This document shows, one piece after another, positions 1-7,259 of a stretch of DNA of 37,541 nucleotides. The notes under the pieces were generated by a model. It worked only from the letters and a program-made list of their open reading frames with translations, was not told where the DNA came from and made no database searches. The position numbers were made by a program, and so were the translations under genes. Origin of the DNA: JANLSE01 sp038214135 (GTDB taxonomy: Bacteria > Chloroflexota > Chloroflexia > Chloroflexales > Roseiflexaceae); NCBI GenBank assembly GCA_038214135.1, contig JBBQSD010000054.1, positions 1-37,541 of the forward strand. The letters are read 5' to 3'. Every line of letters begins with the position of its first letter. Positions within the stretch are counted from its first letter, which is position 1.

Positions 1-34
1 AAGGCTTTGCTCATGCCCTAGATTGTATGAGCAT

Positions 35-62
35 TTGACACACGCCAGCGTATGGCGATAAT
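35..62 (+). promoter_or_regulatory. sigma70-type promoter of the chaperone operon
   Basis: A perfect -35 box TTGACA (35-40) is followed after 16 bases by GATAAT (57-62); an overlapping TATAAT lies at 62-67. Transcription would start near 69, leaving a leader of about 28 bases before the ATG at 97. This argues against the in-frame TTG at 67 as the start codon. The spacer carries an inverted repeat, CGCCA-N5-TGGCG (43-57), which could be an operator. No CIRCE (HrcA) operator is visible. Confidence 0.6.
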
Positions 63-96
63 ATAATTGTCATCTTGTTATTGTGAGAATGGCGTT

Positions 97-2409
97 ATGC
101 CAAAAATAAACCGTCCTTCTGCACCCACTGCTCTTTCATCACCATCCGAACCAGTTGCCCGCCAGCAGGGATTACGAGCGTTTCAGAATGGGCGCTTTGA
201 TGACGCGATCAATTTGTGGTCGCCAATGGCCGCTAAGAATGCAGAGATCCGCCATGCCTTAGCAGAGGCGCATTTCCGCCGTGCATTAAAATTGCCTGGT
301 GTACCAGGGTTGGCGGATCTGCGCCGAGCAGCCGAACTCGAACCGACCGATCAACGCTATCAGTATCATCTGGGCATGCGTTTGCACCAGGATGGCGATT
401 ACCAATCTGCGAGTGTGTGTTACTGCTCGGTGATCGACCATGGTGGGCCGCGTGGTGCCGCGTTGCTGCTGGCATTAGCGGCGCTCGAACGCGATCCACA
501 GGCCGATCTTGCGGCACTGCCTGGGAGTACACCCGAGATTCGGGCGGCACTGATGCCAATACAGAGTTTGTTGGTTGGCCGTGCTGTCACGCCAGCGATG
601 GCACAGGTGAACGCAACCGAAGCGGCACTTGGGTTTGCTCCCGCCGATGTTGCCGCACTAACGATCATCTGGCGTGGGTTAAGCGAGATCGCCGAGGCTA
701 ATCCCAAGGCCGCAACAACGCTTGATGATCCGCGCCCGCTCTCACGCCCGCCACTGGTTGCCATTCGGCGTTTTTATCGCGGGGTTGCCGCTGCACAGGC
801 CGGTGATCTTGTAACGGCGCTCAAGCTCTGGCAGCAGACGTATGAGGGCAAGCTGTTCACGGCTGCGCTGTTCAATAATCTGGCGGCGGCATTGTATGGG
901 CAACTTGCCGAACAATTGGATGCTGGCGATACTTTTGGTGCAGCCGATCTTGCACTGCAATCTATTGCGCTGCCATTGAATAATGCGGCATTTGATGAAC
1001 TACGGGTATCTGCCCTGGATCGCGCCGCTCAGGCCGCGGCCATCGCTGGCGATTGGCCCCAATCGACGAACCTGTGGGAGGCTGCGCGGCAGATCGTTGC
1101 GACGAGTTCTGGCCTTGGCTCGCCCCGCCCTATTCTACGTAACCTGGCATTATGCTATGAGGCCCAGGAACGCTGGCTGGAGGCTGCCGATGCCTGGCGG
1201 GCGATGCTGCGCACCAAATCACGCAAGAAGAGTGGTGAAGCCACTGCTGCTGCTGCCGAGATGCAATGGGCTGTAGTGCGTAAACGGGTGATCGATTGCT
1301 ATAAGCGTGCTGGCCGCCCCGATGAGGCAGTGACGGTTTTTCGCCAAATGATCAAAGCCGAGCCTAATGATGTTGATGCGCGGCTCCAGCTTGCCGATGC
1401 GCTGTTGGCCAATGATCAGGAGCAGGCTGCACTGAATGAGATTGAGCGTGCAATCAAGATCGATCCCGATTCTGCCGATGCACAGATGCGCTATGCTGCA
1501 ATCATGAGTGCGCGTGGGTATCTGGTTCATGCCGAACAAAGCTTGCGTGAAATACTGAACAAACATCCAAACCGCGTGGATGTGCGCCGCCAATTCGCCC
1601 AGATGTTGCTTCTACACGCTGAATCCTATATTGGCCATCGCAACGATGTTGCTGGCGAAAAAGCGTTACTTGAAGGACAGGCACTTGATCCAGATAACTA
1701 TAAGTTCCCGTTGAACCTTGCGCGGGCCTGTTTCAATCTGAAGCGGGGCGATGCTGCACGCAAGCACCTTGATCGGGTGTTGGAACTAGCTGGCGATAAC
1801 ATCGAAGCCTATTTGCAGGTATTCCAATGCTGGGTTGTTGAGCAGGATGTCGATGCGGCGCGTGCCGTTGTGGCGCGTGCCGAAGCATCGGCCAAGGTTG
1901 ATGCGGATTTCTATGGCCAACTAGGCGCACTTGCGATCATTGAGGCGACGCCGCCACCCGAGCATCCATTCTTTGGCCAAATACTCCGTCAGCAGCAACC
2001 GAAGCCAACCATCGATACCCCATTGATGCAGTATGGTTATGAGCTTGTTGCGCGGGCATTTACCCTCAGCCCGAATGATACCCAATTGCGCCTGCGCGCA
2101 GCGACCATCCTGATGGGGCCGCGGCCCGATCTGGCGTTGACCTATGTTGAACAGGCCATGCACCTTGCACCGGATGAACCAAACATCATGCTGCTGTATG
2201 GCGTGGTTCTGGCGCTGAACGAACGCAAGCGTGAGGCGAAGGATCTGCTGCGTAGGGTTGCCACGCTTGGGCGTAAGCAGGGCAATACGGAATTGGTCGA
2301 ACAGGCCAATCAGATGCGCCGTGAGATCGATAGCCCATTCTTCCATATGGCCTTCCAGATGTCATCAATCCTGGGTGATCCAGGGATTGATCCAAATGAT
2401 CTGTTCTGA
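97..2409 (+). CDS. TPR-repeat protein heading a chaperone operon
   Basis: A 770-residue soluble protein without signal peptide or membrane segment. It begins with a TPR-like region (GLRAFQNGRFDDAINLW, about residues 25-110) and has clear TPR units in the second half (about 350-560, including VRKRVIDCYKRAGRPDEAV and QLADALLANDQEQAALNEI), with more near 650-730. TPR arrays are protein-binding scaffolds, often for Hsp70 or client proteins. The next gene begins 8 bases downstream and encodes a J-domain protein, followed by GrpE and DnaK-like genes. I therefore infer a co-chaperone or client adaptor role. The ATG at 97 was chosen because the promoter's -10 box overlaps the alternative TTG at 67. 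Its exact function is unknown. Confidence 0.75.
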   Translation: MPKINRPSAPTALSSPSEPVARQQGLRAFQNGRFDDAINLWSPMAAKNAEIRHALAEAHFRRALKLPGVPGLADLRRAAELEPTDQRYQYHLGMRLHQDGDYQSASVCYCSVIDHGGPRGAALLLALAALERDPQADLAALPGSTPEIRAALMPIQSLLVGRAVTPAMAQVNATEAALGFAPADVAALTIIWRGLSEIAEANPKAATTLDDPRPLSRPPLVAIRRFYRGVAAAQAGDLVTALKLWQQTYEGKLFTAALFNNLAAALYGQLAEQLDAGDTFGAADLALQSIALPLNNAAFDELRVSALDRAAQAAAIAGDWPQSTNLWEAARQIVATSSGLGSPRPILRNLALCYEAQERWLEAADAWRAMLRTKSRKKSGEATAAAAEMQWAVVRKRVIDCYKRAGRPDEAVTVFRQMIKAEPNDVDARLQLADALLANDQEQAALNEIERAIKIDPDSADAQMRYAAIMSARGYLVHAEQSLREILNKHPNRVDVRRQFAQMLLLHAESYIGHRNDVAGEKALLEGQALDPDNYKFPLNLARACFNLKRGDAARKHLDRVLELAGDNIEAYLQVFQCWVVEQDVDAARAVVARAEASAKVDADFYGQLGALAIIEATPPPEHPFFGQILRQQQPKPTIDTPLMQYGYELVARAFTLSPNDTQLRLRAATILMGPRPDLALTYVEQAMHLAPDEPNIMLLYGVVLALNERKREAKDLLRRVATLGRKQGNTELVEQANQMRREIDSPFFHMAFQMSSILGDPGIDPNDLF

Positions 2410-2417
2410 GGCACGCT

Positions 2418-2762
2418 ATGAAACCATATAACGACCCCTATGCGATCCTTGCTGTGGAGCGGACGGCGACGGCAGCGCAGATCAAGCAGGCCTATTTTAC
2501 GCTGGTGCGAGCGCATCCGCCCGAGCGCGATCCCGATATGTTCAAGCGCATCCGTTCCGCCTACGAGTTGCTGCGCGATCCGGAACAGCGCGCCGAAACG
2601 GATTTGTTGCTGTTTGAACCCTGGCCCGAACCGGCCCGCCGCCGCCGTGCGCCAAAGCTTGATCTCTCACTCCAACCCGCCGATGTGATTATTGCTGCCC
2701 GTGCGATCACCGATCTGGATCGCACCGATTGGCGCGAACACTATGGGAAGGTCAAGCTATAG
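2418..2762 (+). CDS. J-domain (DnaJ-like) co-chaperone with HPP motif
   Basis: A 114-residue protein whose first ~65 residues form a J-domain: NDPYAILAVERTATAAQIKQ, then the loop AHPPERDPDMFKRIRSAYELL. J-domains stimulate Hsp70 ATPase through an invariant HPD tripeptide; here it reads HPP. The proline-glutamate form is, from memory, recurrent in a group of small bacterial J-like proteins, so it may be a family trait and not damage. The remaining ~50 residues are a short tail with an Arg-rich stretch (RRRRAP). There is no Gly/Phe region, zinc-finger or C-terminal substrate domain, so this is a class III type. A GAGG at the upstream stop codon serves as ribosome-binding site. It shares its last base with grpE. 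Confidence 0.8.
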   Translation: MKPYNDPYAILAVERTATAAQIKQAYFTLVRAHPPERDPDMFKRIRSAYELLRDPEQRAETDLLLFEPWPEPARRRRAPKLDLSLQPADVIIAARAITDLDRTDWREHYGKVKL

Positions 2763-3481
2763 TGACGAGCGACGAACGAGATGCGCTGATTCTACCGGAT
2801 CAATCAGACGCCCTACGTGATGTGCTGGCCGGGGTGGAAAAGCAGATCGGGCGGCTTGGGCGCGAACAGTTCAAAACCAATACGCTCGCAGAGACGCAGG
2901 CTGCCCAGCTTACAGCCACATTGGAGGCCCTGCGTAGTGCGGATGAGCGCCGTGAGGCCGAACTCGCCAGCCTGCGCGAGCGTCTGCGAACAGTGCAGAT
3001 TGAAGCCCGCCTCGATATTGTTCGATCAATACTGCCTGCCCTGGATGGGATTGATCAGGCGCTTCGCAGCGGGCGCGAGACGCTTGATCTGGCGAAAACG
3101 GACCGTTCTGCACCAAATGATACCCGCCGCGCGAATGCTGGCGATCTTCTGCGGGCGCTGCTTGGCCTCACAGCATCTCTGCCACCCCCGAATACATCGC
3201 AAGAGGCTGCGCTGCTGGGCACGCTCGACTCGTGGCTGGTTGGGTTAACGTTCGTGCGCCGTCGGCTGTTGAATACCCTGGCTGCGGAAGGTGTTGTGCC
3301 AATGAATGCGGAGGGTAGCCGCTTCGATCCACGCTACCATGTTGCTGCCGAAGTTGTTGCTGCTGGCCACTTACCGCCAGGGACTGTCGCGCAGGAGATC
3401 CGCCGTGGCTACATGGTTGGTGATCGTGTGCTGCGCCATGCGGATGTTGCCGTTGTTGCGCCCGAATCAGATCAGGGTTGA
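2762..3481 (+). CDS. grpE: GrpE-type nucleotide exchange factor
   Basis: A 239-residue protein of GrpE type. An N-terminal helical stretch (about 30-90) is followed by the dimer/four-helix region and the beta-domain signature GSRFDPRYHVAAEVV, closing with EIRRGYMVGDRVLRHADVAVV. GrpE releases ADP from DnaK and so resets the chaperone cycle. I chose the GTG at 2762, which overlaps the upstream TAG by one base (TAGTG) and has GGGAAGG about ten bases upstream. An ATG at 2729 lies inside the preceding gene without a good site. A 48-residue insertion-like Ala/Leu-rich stretch (about 125-165) makes it longer than E. coli GrpE (197 residues). It is likely the dedicated exchange factor of the neighbouring DnaK. 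Confidence 0.85.
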   Translation: MTSDERDALILPDQSDALRDVLAGVEKQIGRLGREQFKTNTLAETQAAQLTATLEALRSADERREAELASLRERLRTVQIEARLDIVRSILPALDGIDQALRSGRETLDLAKTDRSAPNDTRRANAGDLLRALLGLTASLPPPNTSQEAALLGTLDSWLVGLTFVRRRLLNTLAAEGVVPMNAEGSRFDPRYHVAAEVVAAGHLPPGTVAQEIRRGYMVGDRVLRHADVAVVAPESDQG

Positions 3482-3502
3482 GCTAGAGTAAGCCTTCGAG
3501 AT

Positions 3503-3554
3503 GTGGAATGCGCAAGCCATGCTTGCGCGGCGGCAGCATGGCTGCCGCACTCCA
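3503..3554 (+). repeat. double-hairpin repeat R3, copy 1
   Basis: Two adjacent palindromes, GCGCAAGCCATGCTTGCGC and GCGGCAGCATGGCTGCCGC, framed by GTGGAATG and ACTCCA. The same unit occurs inverted at 5380-5433 and direct at 17172-17223. It lies in the grpE-dnaK gap and creates a false upstream GTG start for dnaK. Confidence 0.85.
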
Positions 3555-3601
3555 AAACCATTATTGACATTGATTGTCGAATTTCAAAAGGAATAGATCG
3601 T

Positions 3602-5371
3602 ATGAGTATAATCATTGGGATCGACCTTGGGACGACATTTTCGGCAACTGCATTGGTTCACGATGGCGCGCCAGAGATTGTCGCCCATGGCGATGAGCGC
3701 ATTATGCCATCGATCATTGGCCTTGGAGTGCAGGGAGAGTTGCTGGTTGGCACACCGGCTCGTAACCAGTATGTGCTCTATCCAGAACGAACAATCCGGT
3801 CGATCAAGCGCCTGATGGGCCAGGAAACGCGGGTGGCCCTTGGCGAGCGTACATACACGCCCCAGGAGATTTCGGCGCTGATCCTGCGTGAACTGCGCCA
3901 GAGTGCCGAGGCAACCCTTGGCCAGCCAGTTGAGCGAGCGGTGATTACTGTCCCAGCCTACTTCTCGGATGCTGCTCGCCAGGCAACCCGTGAGGCGGGC
4001 GAGATTGCTGGCTTTATTGTTGAACGGATTATCAATGAGCCAACGGCGGCGGCACTGGCCTATGGACTCGACCGCAGCGATGAACGGCAGATGATTGCCG
4101 TCTATGACCTTGGTGGCGGCACGTTCGATGTTTCGATTATCGAACTCGATAGCGGTGTTGTCGAGGTGCGCGCCAGCCATGGCAATACTCAACTTGGCGG
4201 CGATGATTTTGATGAGCGCCTGACGGAGATGTTGGCAGAACGCTTTCAGGAGCAGCACGAGATCGATCCACACACTGATCGGCGCGCGATGGCTCGGCTT
4301 GCCCGTGCTGCGGAAACAGCCAAGATTGCGCTTTCCAGCCAGCCAACCGTGCGCGTGCAGGAAGAATATCTGCTGACCGATGGTGGGCGGCCATTCCATC
4401 TCGATGCTGAGGTTACACGTGCGGAATTCGAGGAATTGATTGCTGATCTGCTTGATGGAACACTGGAATCATTCGAGGCAGCATTGCGCGATGCCGGAAT
4501 AACGGCTGATGATCTGGATAAAGTGCTGTTTGTTGGCGGCAGCACCCGCATTCCACGAGTCTGGGAATTGGTTCGCGATCAGATCGGCATTGAGCCAACG
4601 GTTGCGATCAATCCGGATGAAGCCGTTGCCCTGGGAGCTGCGGTGCAGGCGGCAATTATTGCGGGCGAGCCGCTCGATGCCATTCTGGTTGATGTGACGC
4701 CCCATTCGCTTGGGATCGAGATCGCGGAATTTGAGTTTGGCCAGATGGTTCCTGATCGCTACAATATTCTTATTCATCGGAATACTACCATCCCAACCAC
4801 ACGAGCCGAGATGTATTCTGCAGTGCATCCAAGCCAGACGGCGATTAACCTCAAGATATATCAGGGCGAGCATCCAATTGCCTCGCGGAATACGCTGCTT
4901 GGAACATTCTTGTTTGATCAACTACGCCCCGAAGCGCCTGGCCTGCCGCCACGCATCACGGTTCAGTTCGATTTTGATGTGAATGGCATTGTCCAGGTTT
5001 CGGCAGTTGACCGAGGTAGCGGCAAGCAGGCCCATATGAGCGTCACTGCATCACATACACGGCTGACACCAAGCCAGATTGCTGGTGTTCGGGCGAGTTT
5101 GGATGAGCTTGTGGACGAGGCATGGGATAGCGATGACGAGGCTGATGTCATTGATGCCGATTCAATTGCGGAAACAGTGCCGGAGCTCAGCCTAGAGACA
5201 ATCGCACTGCTGAATCGTGCCCGCCGCGCACAAACGGCTCATCCCAAGGATAACGCACTCGCCCAGGCGATTATCGAACTGGATGCTGCTGCTCGCCGTG
5301 GCGATCCAAATGCGATTGCTGACCAATCAGACATACTGATCGATCTGCTCTACGAACTTGAGGATGAGTAG
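3602..5371 (+). CDS. dnaK: DnaK-like Hsp70 chaperone
   Basis: A 589-residue Hsp70. The ATPase domain (about 1-370) shows IGIDLGTTFSA (phosphate 1), NEPTAAALAYGLD, VYDLGGGTFDVSII (phosphate 2) and VLFVGGSTRIPRV (adenosine loop). The substrate-binding beta domain follows (about 380-500, with DVTPHSLGIEI). The C-terminal lid is short, about 90 residues, and ends ELEDE, unlike the longer EEVD-type or E. coli lid. It binds and releases unfolded polypeptides, with the upstream J-domain and GrpE proteins as probable partners. The ATG at 3602 is supported by AAAAGGA nine bases before it. The longer reading frame from 3503 would translate repeat R3. It may be a second, specialised DnaK rather than the housekeeping one. 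Confidence 0.9.
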   Translation: MSIIIGIDLGTTFSATALVHDGAPEIVAHGDERIMPSIIGLGVQGELLVGTPARNQYVLYPERTIRSIKRLMGQETRVALGERTYTPQEISALILRELRQSAEATLGQPVERAVITVPAYFSDAARQATREAGEIAGFIVERIINEPTAAALAYGLDRSDERQMIAVYDLGGGTFDVSIIELDSGVVEVRASHGNTQLGGDDFDERLTEMLAERFQEQHEIDPHTDRRAMARLARAAETAKIALSSQPTVRVQEEYLLTDGGRPFHLDAEVTRAEFEELIADLLDGTLESFEAALRDAGITADDLDKVLFVGGSTRIPRVWELVRDQIGIEPTVAINPDEAVALGAAVQAAIIAGEPLDAILVDVTPHSLGIEIAEFEFGQMVPDRYNILIHRNTTIPTTRAEMYSAVHPSQTAINLKIYQGEHPIASRNTLLGTFLFDQLRPEAPGLPPRITVQFDFDVNGIVQVSAVDRGSGKQAHMSVTASHTRLTPSQIAGVRASLDELVDEAWDSDDEADVIDADSIAETVPELSLETIALLNRARRAQTAHPKDNALAQAIIELDAAARRGDPNAIADQSDILIDLLYELEDE

Positions 5372-5379
5372 TTGCGTGT

Positions 5380-5433
5380 GTAGAATGCGGCAGCCATGCT
5401 GCCGCAGCGCAAGCATGGCTTGCGCAATCCACA
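5380..5433 (-). repeat. double-hairpin repeat R3, copy 2 (inverted)
   Basis: Reverse-complement copy of the unit at 3503-3554: GCGGCAGCCATGCTGCCGC followed by GCGCAAGCATGGCTTGCGC. It begins 8 bases after the dnaK stop codon and may act as a transcription end or mRNA stabiliser between the converging dnaK and DUF4255 genes. Confidence 0.85.
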
Positions 5434-5457
5434 TCTGCACGAGGTATGCGTTTGGTT

Positions 5458-5478
5458 GGGCAGTTCGCGAACCGCCCC
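5458..5478. repeat. palindromic repeat R1 at the DUF4255 stop
   Basis: GGGCAGTTCGCGAACCGCCC, one member of the most common palindrome family of the window. It ends 2 bases before the stop codon of the DUF4255 gene, so on the minus strand it forms a hairpin directly after translation ends. Confidence 0.8.
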
Positions 5479-5480
5479 TC

Positions 5481-6293
5481 CTAGATCTCGATATCGTATG
5501 ATGGCTCAGGGATTTCGATGGTGCGGCGCTGTACCTTGCCAGCAATGTTTGTCAGGAGTGTGTAGGTACCAGGGCCAGGGACACGCAGCCGAAAGCGACC
5601 CTCCGCATCGGTGAGACCCTGAATGCCACGGTGTTCGATCTCCACGGTTGTGTTGGCAACCGGCTCCCCCGCTTTATTGCGAACCGTACCACCAAACCAA
5701 CTGAAGCGCTGATCAACACCACCAGGCCATGGAAAGCGAATGATGTTGGTTTGTACCGGTGGGCCAGCCGTAAACAGATCGCGGCTCAATGCAAGGGTGA
5801 CAACATAACTAAGCGATGGCTTGAGCTGGTTCTCCAGTGCCGTCCAGAATTCGCCAGGACTCTTGAGCACACTATCCGGCAGCGCGGTACGGGCAGTAAT
5901 TGGGTAGCCCGTCTCGCGGAGATCACCCTGAAGGAATTCTTCCGGCATCGCCTCAAAGCGCGTGAGCGTCTGCAGGGCGTGCCAGAGCAACCGGTGTTCA
6001 TCCTCAACCGCCCGTGTCCATGCAGTCACCAGATACGTCAGATCGAAGCGTAGTGGTGGCCGCTGGCGCGCAAATTTATTCTGCCCGACAGTCGTTGTTG
6101 TTGTATCAACGCCATACTGGCGCAATTCGCGGTTTTCACGAATATCAAACAGATAACAGTTCACGGATGGCTTGGAAATCCCCCCCGACCATTCACGGTT
6201 CGGGATGTCGAAGCTAATTTCGACCTCAGCTGGATCGAGCTTGCCACCCTTTACCAAGATCTGCCGGATTGTCTCATCGAGATCACTGATCAT
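5481..6293 (-). CDS. DUF4255 (Pvc16/Afp16-like) protein with C-terminal beta domain
   Basis: A 270-residue protein. Residues ~1-195 match my picture of DUF4255/Pvc16: an N-terminal helix (MISDLDETIRQILVKGG), the strand region PSVNCYLFDIRENRELR, and RFDLTYLVTAWTRAVEDEHRLL. In Photorhabdus PVC and Serratia Afp the homologue caps and terminates the contractile tube and sheath. Residues ~200-270 (GTVRNKAGEPVANTTVEIE, TDAEGRFRLRVPGPGTYTL) look like a carboxypeptidase-regulatory-like beta sandwich, an addition absent from the short versions. It is the last gene of the minus-strand eCIS-like module. Palindrome R5 lies about 13 bases upstream of its start, and the ribosome site (GGAA) is weak. Confidence 0.8.
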   Translation of the reverse strand: MISDLDETIRQILVKGGKLDPAEVEISFDIPNREWSGGISKPSVNCYLFDIRENRELRQYGVDTTTTTVGQNKFARQRPPLRFDLTYLVTAWTRAVEDEHRLLWHALQTLTRFEAMPEEFLQGDLRETGYPITARTALPDSVLKSPGEFWTALENQLKPSLSYVVTLALSRDLFTAGPPVQTNIIRFPWPGGVDQRFSWFGGTVRNKAGEPVANTTVEIEHRGIQGLTDAEGRFRLRVPGPGTYTLLTNIAGKVQRRTIEIPEPSYDIEI

Positions 6294-6306
6294 ATTGTTT
6301 CCGCAG

Positions 6307-6326
6307 GGACGCGATATATCGCGTCC
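6307..6326. repeat. perfect palindrome R5, copy 1
   Basis: GGACGCGATATATCGCGTCC reads identically on both strands. A one-base variant occurs at 36382-36402. It sits in the gap between the DUF4157 and DUF4255 genes. Confidence 0.8.
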
Positions 6327-6377
6327 GTATTATTAGCAGAAATGCAGATTGCAGGTGCTTTCACCCCGGCTGTGCTT

Positions 6378-6397
6378 GGGCGGTTCGCGAACCGCCC
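6378..6397. repeat. palindromic repeat R1 abutting the DUF4157 stop
   Basis: GGGCGGTTCGCGAACCGCCC. The stop codon of the DUF4157 gene (6397-6399 on the minus strand) shares a base with the repeat, so the element either ends exactly at the gene or supplies its stop. Confidence 0.85.
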
Positions 6398-7188
6398 TAC
6401 GCGGCTTGCTCTTCTGCCTTACGCTGGGTAGCAGCCTGGCCAGATGTTACCGCTGTGGCAACCGAATCGGCCTCTTGTTCGTGGCTATCGCCAGCTGGGC
6501 CGACCGTCATTCCGCTGCCACTCGAACCCATTGAGCGTTGCTGGACAACATGGGTGAGTTCATGGGCCATCAGGTTCTGATCGCTCGGGCTGGAATCCTT
6601 GCGCAGGAAGATATCACTGCCGGTCGTAAAGGCCTTGGCACTAATATTCCGATTCAGCGTATCGGATTCGCTGCTGGTATGGACGCGCACATCCTCAAAC
6701 CCAGTGCCAAATGATGACTCCATGGTTGAGCGAGTGCCCATATCAAGCGGCGATCCGCTGCCGCGTTGCGATTCGATCCGGCTGGCGACAGTATCGCTGA
6801 CTGGCCCGCCCTCAAGCCCGACTTCTGGTTGAGCCTGAATATCCTCATCGCTATGCCGCTGGGAGAGGTCGTGGCGCGCCTGGATAGGCTCTTCTTCTTC
6901 CTCGGCACCCTCACGCTGGGTAAGATCGTGGCGCGCCTGGATAGGCTCTTCTTCTTCCTCGGCACCCTCACGCTGGGTAAGATCGTGGCGCGCCTGGATG
7001 GCCTCTTCCTCTTCGGGGGCAGCATCGCGTTGGGCCAACATCCTGGCGATCTGGGCATTGCCAACCTGGCGCTGGAGCGCCAACAGCGGGTGAACAGGCG
7101 AGCCGCTATCGGCTGCAGGAGCATCAGTTGCAGCAGCGCGGCGTGTCGGTAGAGCGCGCTCACGCTCTGGGGAACCATAATCAGCCAT
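6397..7188 (-). CDS. DUF4157 eCIS-core protein with HELTH motif and tandem repeats
   Basis: A 263-residue protein. Residues ~33-52 carry HPLLALQRQVGNAQIARML, a motif shared with the neighbouring putative effector. Residues ~57-110 are 19-residue acidic tandem repeats (RHDLTQREGAEEEEEPIQA type). Residues ~150-245 are the DUF4157 domain: GTRSTMESSFGTGFEDVRVH, then MAHELTHVVQQRS (HExxH zinc motif near residue 208) and HEQEADSVA. DUF4157 proteins are a hallmark of eCIS loci and carry a metallopeptidase-like motif, possibly acting in cargo processing or as a cargo domain. Two adjacent ATGs exist; 7188 was preferred because GGAGG is then 6 bases away (3 for 7191). No secretion signal is visible. 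Confidence 0.85.
   Translation of the reverse strand: MADYGSPERERALPTRRAAATDAPAADSGSPVHPLLALQRQVGNAQIARMLAQRDAAPEEEEAIQARHDLTQREGAEEEEEPIQARHDLTQREGAEEEEEPIQARHDLSQRHSDEDIQAQPEVGLEGGPVSDTVASRIESQRGSGSPLDMGTRSTMESSFGTGFEDVRVHTSSESDTLNRNISAKAFTTGSDIFLRKDSSPSDQNLMAHELTHVVQQRSMGSSGSGMTVGPAGDSHEQEADSVATAVTSGQAATQRKAEEQAA
6858..7019 (-). repeat. 57-bp in-frame tandem repeats in the DUF4157 gene
   Basis: About 2.7 units with a period of exactly 57 bases (19 codons); two starts of the unit beginning taagatcgtggcg are at 6921 and 6978. The first two units are nearly identical at DNA level, which means recent duplication or homogenisation. Confidence 0.9.
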
Positions 7189-7259
7189 CATGCACCTCCG
7201 GTTGCGAACTGTATCTATCATACACCGATGAAGCTCGTGCGTCTACTGTCTTTGTTGGG

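Noticed and set aside
35..67. CIRCE operator for the chaperone operon
   Set aside because: No TTAGCACTC-N9-GAGTGCTAA-like inverted repeat was seen upstream of the operon.
3503..3601. Longer dnaK start giving 33 extra residues
   Set aside because: The extra part is translated repeat R3 and lacks a ribosome site; the ATG at 3602 has AAAAGGA and begins the canonical MSIIIGIDLGTT.
3584..4399. 271-residue open frame on the minus strand inside dnaK
   Set aside because: Complement of a strongly conserved gene, no known motif and no ribosome site.
6858..7019. CRISPR array
   Set aside because: The 57-base units have no spacers and are in frame in a coding region.
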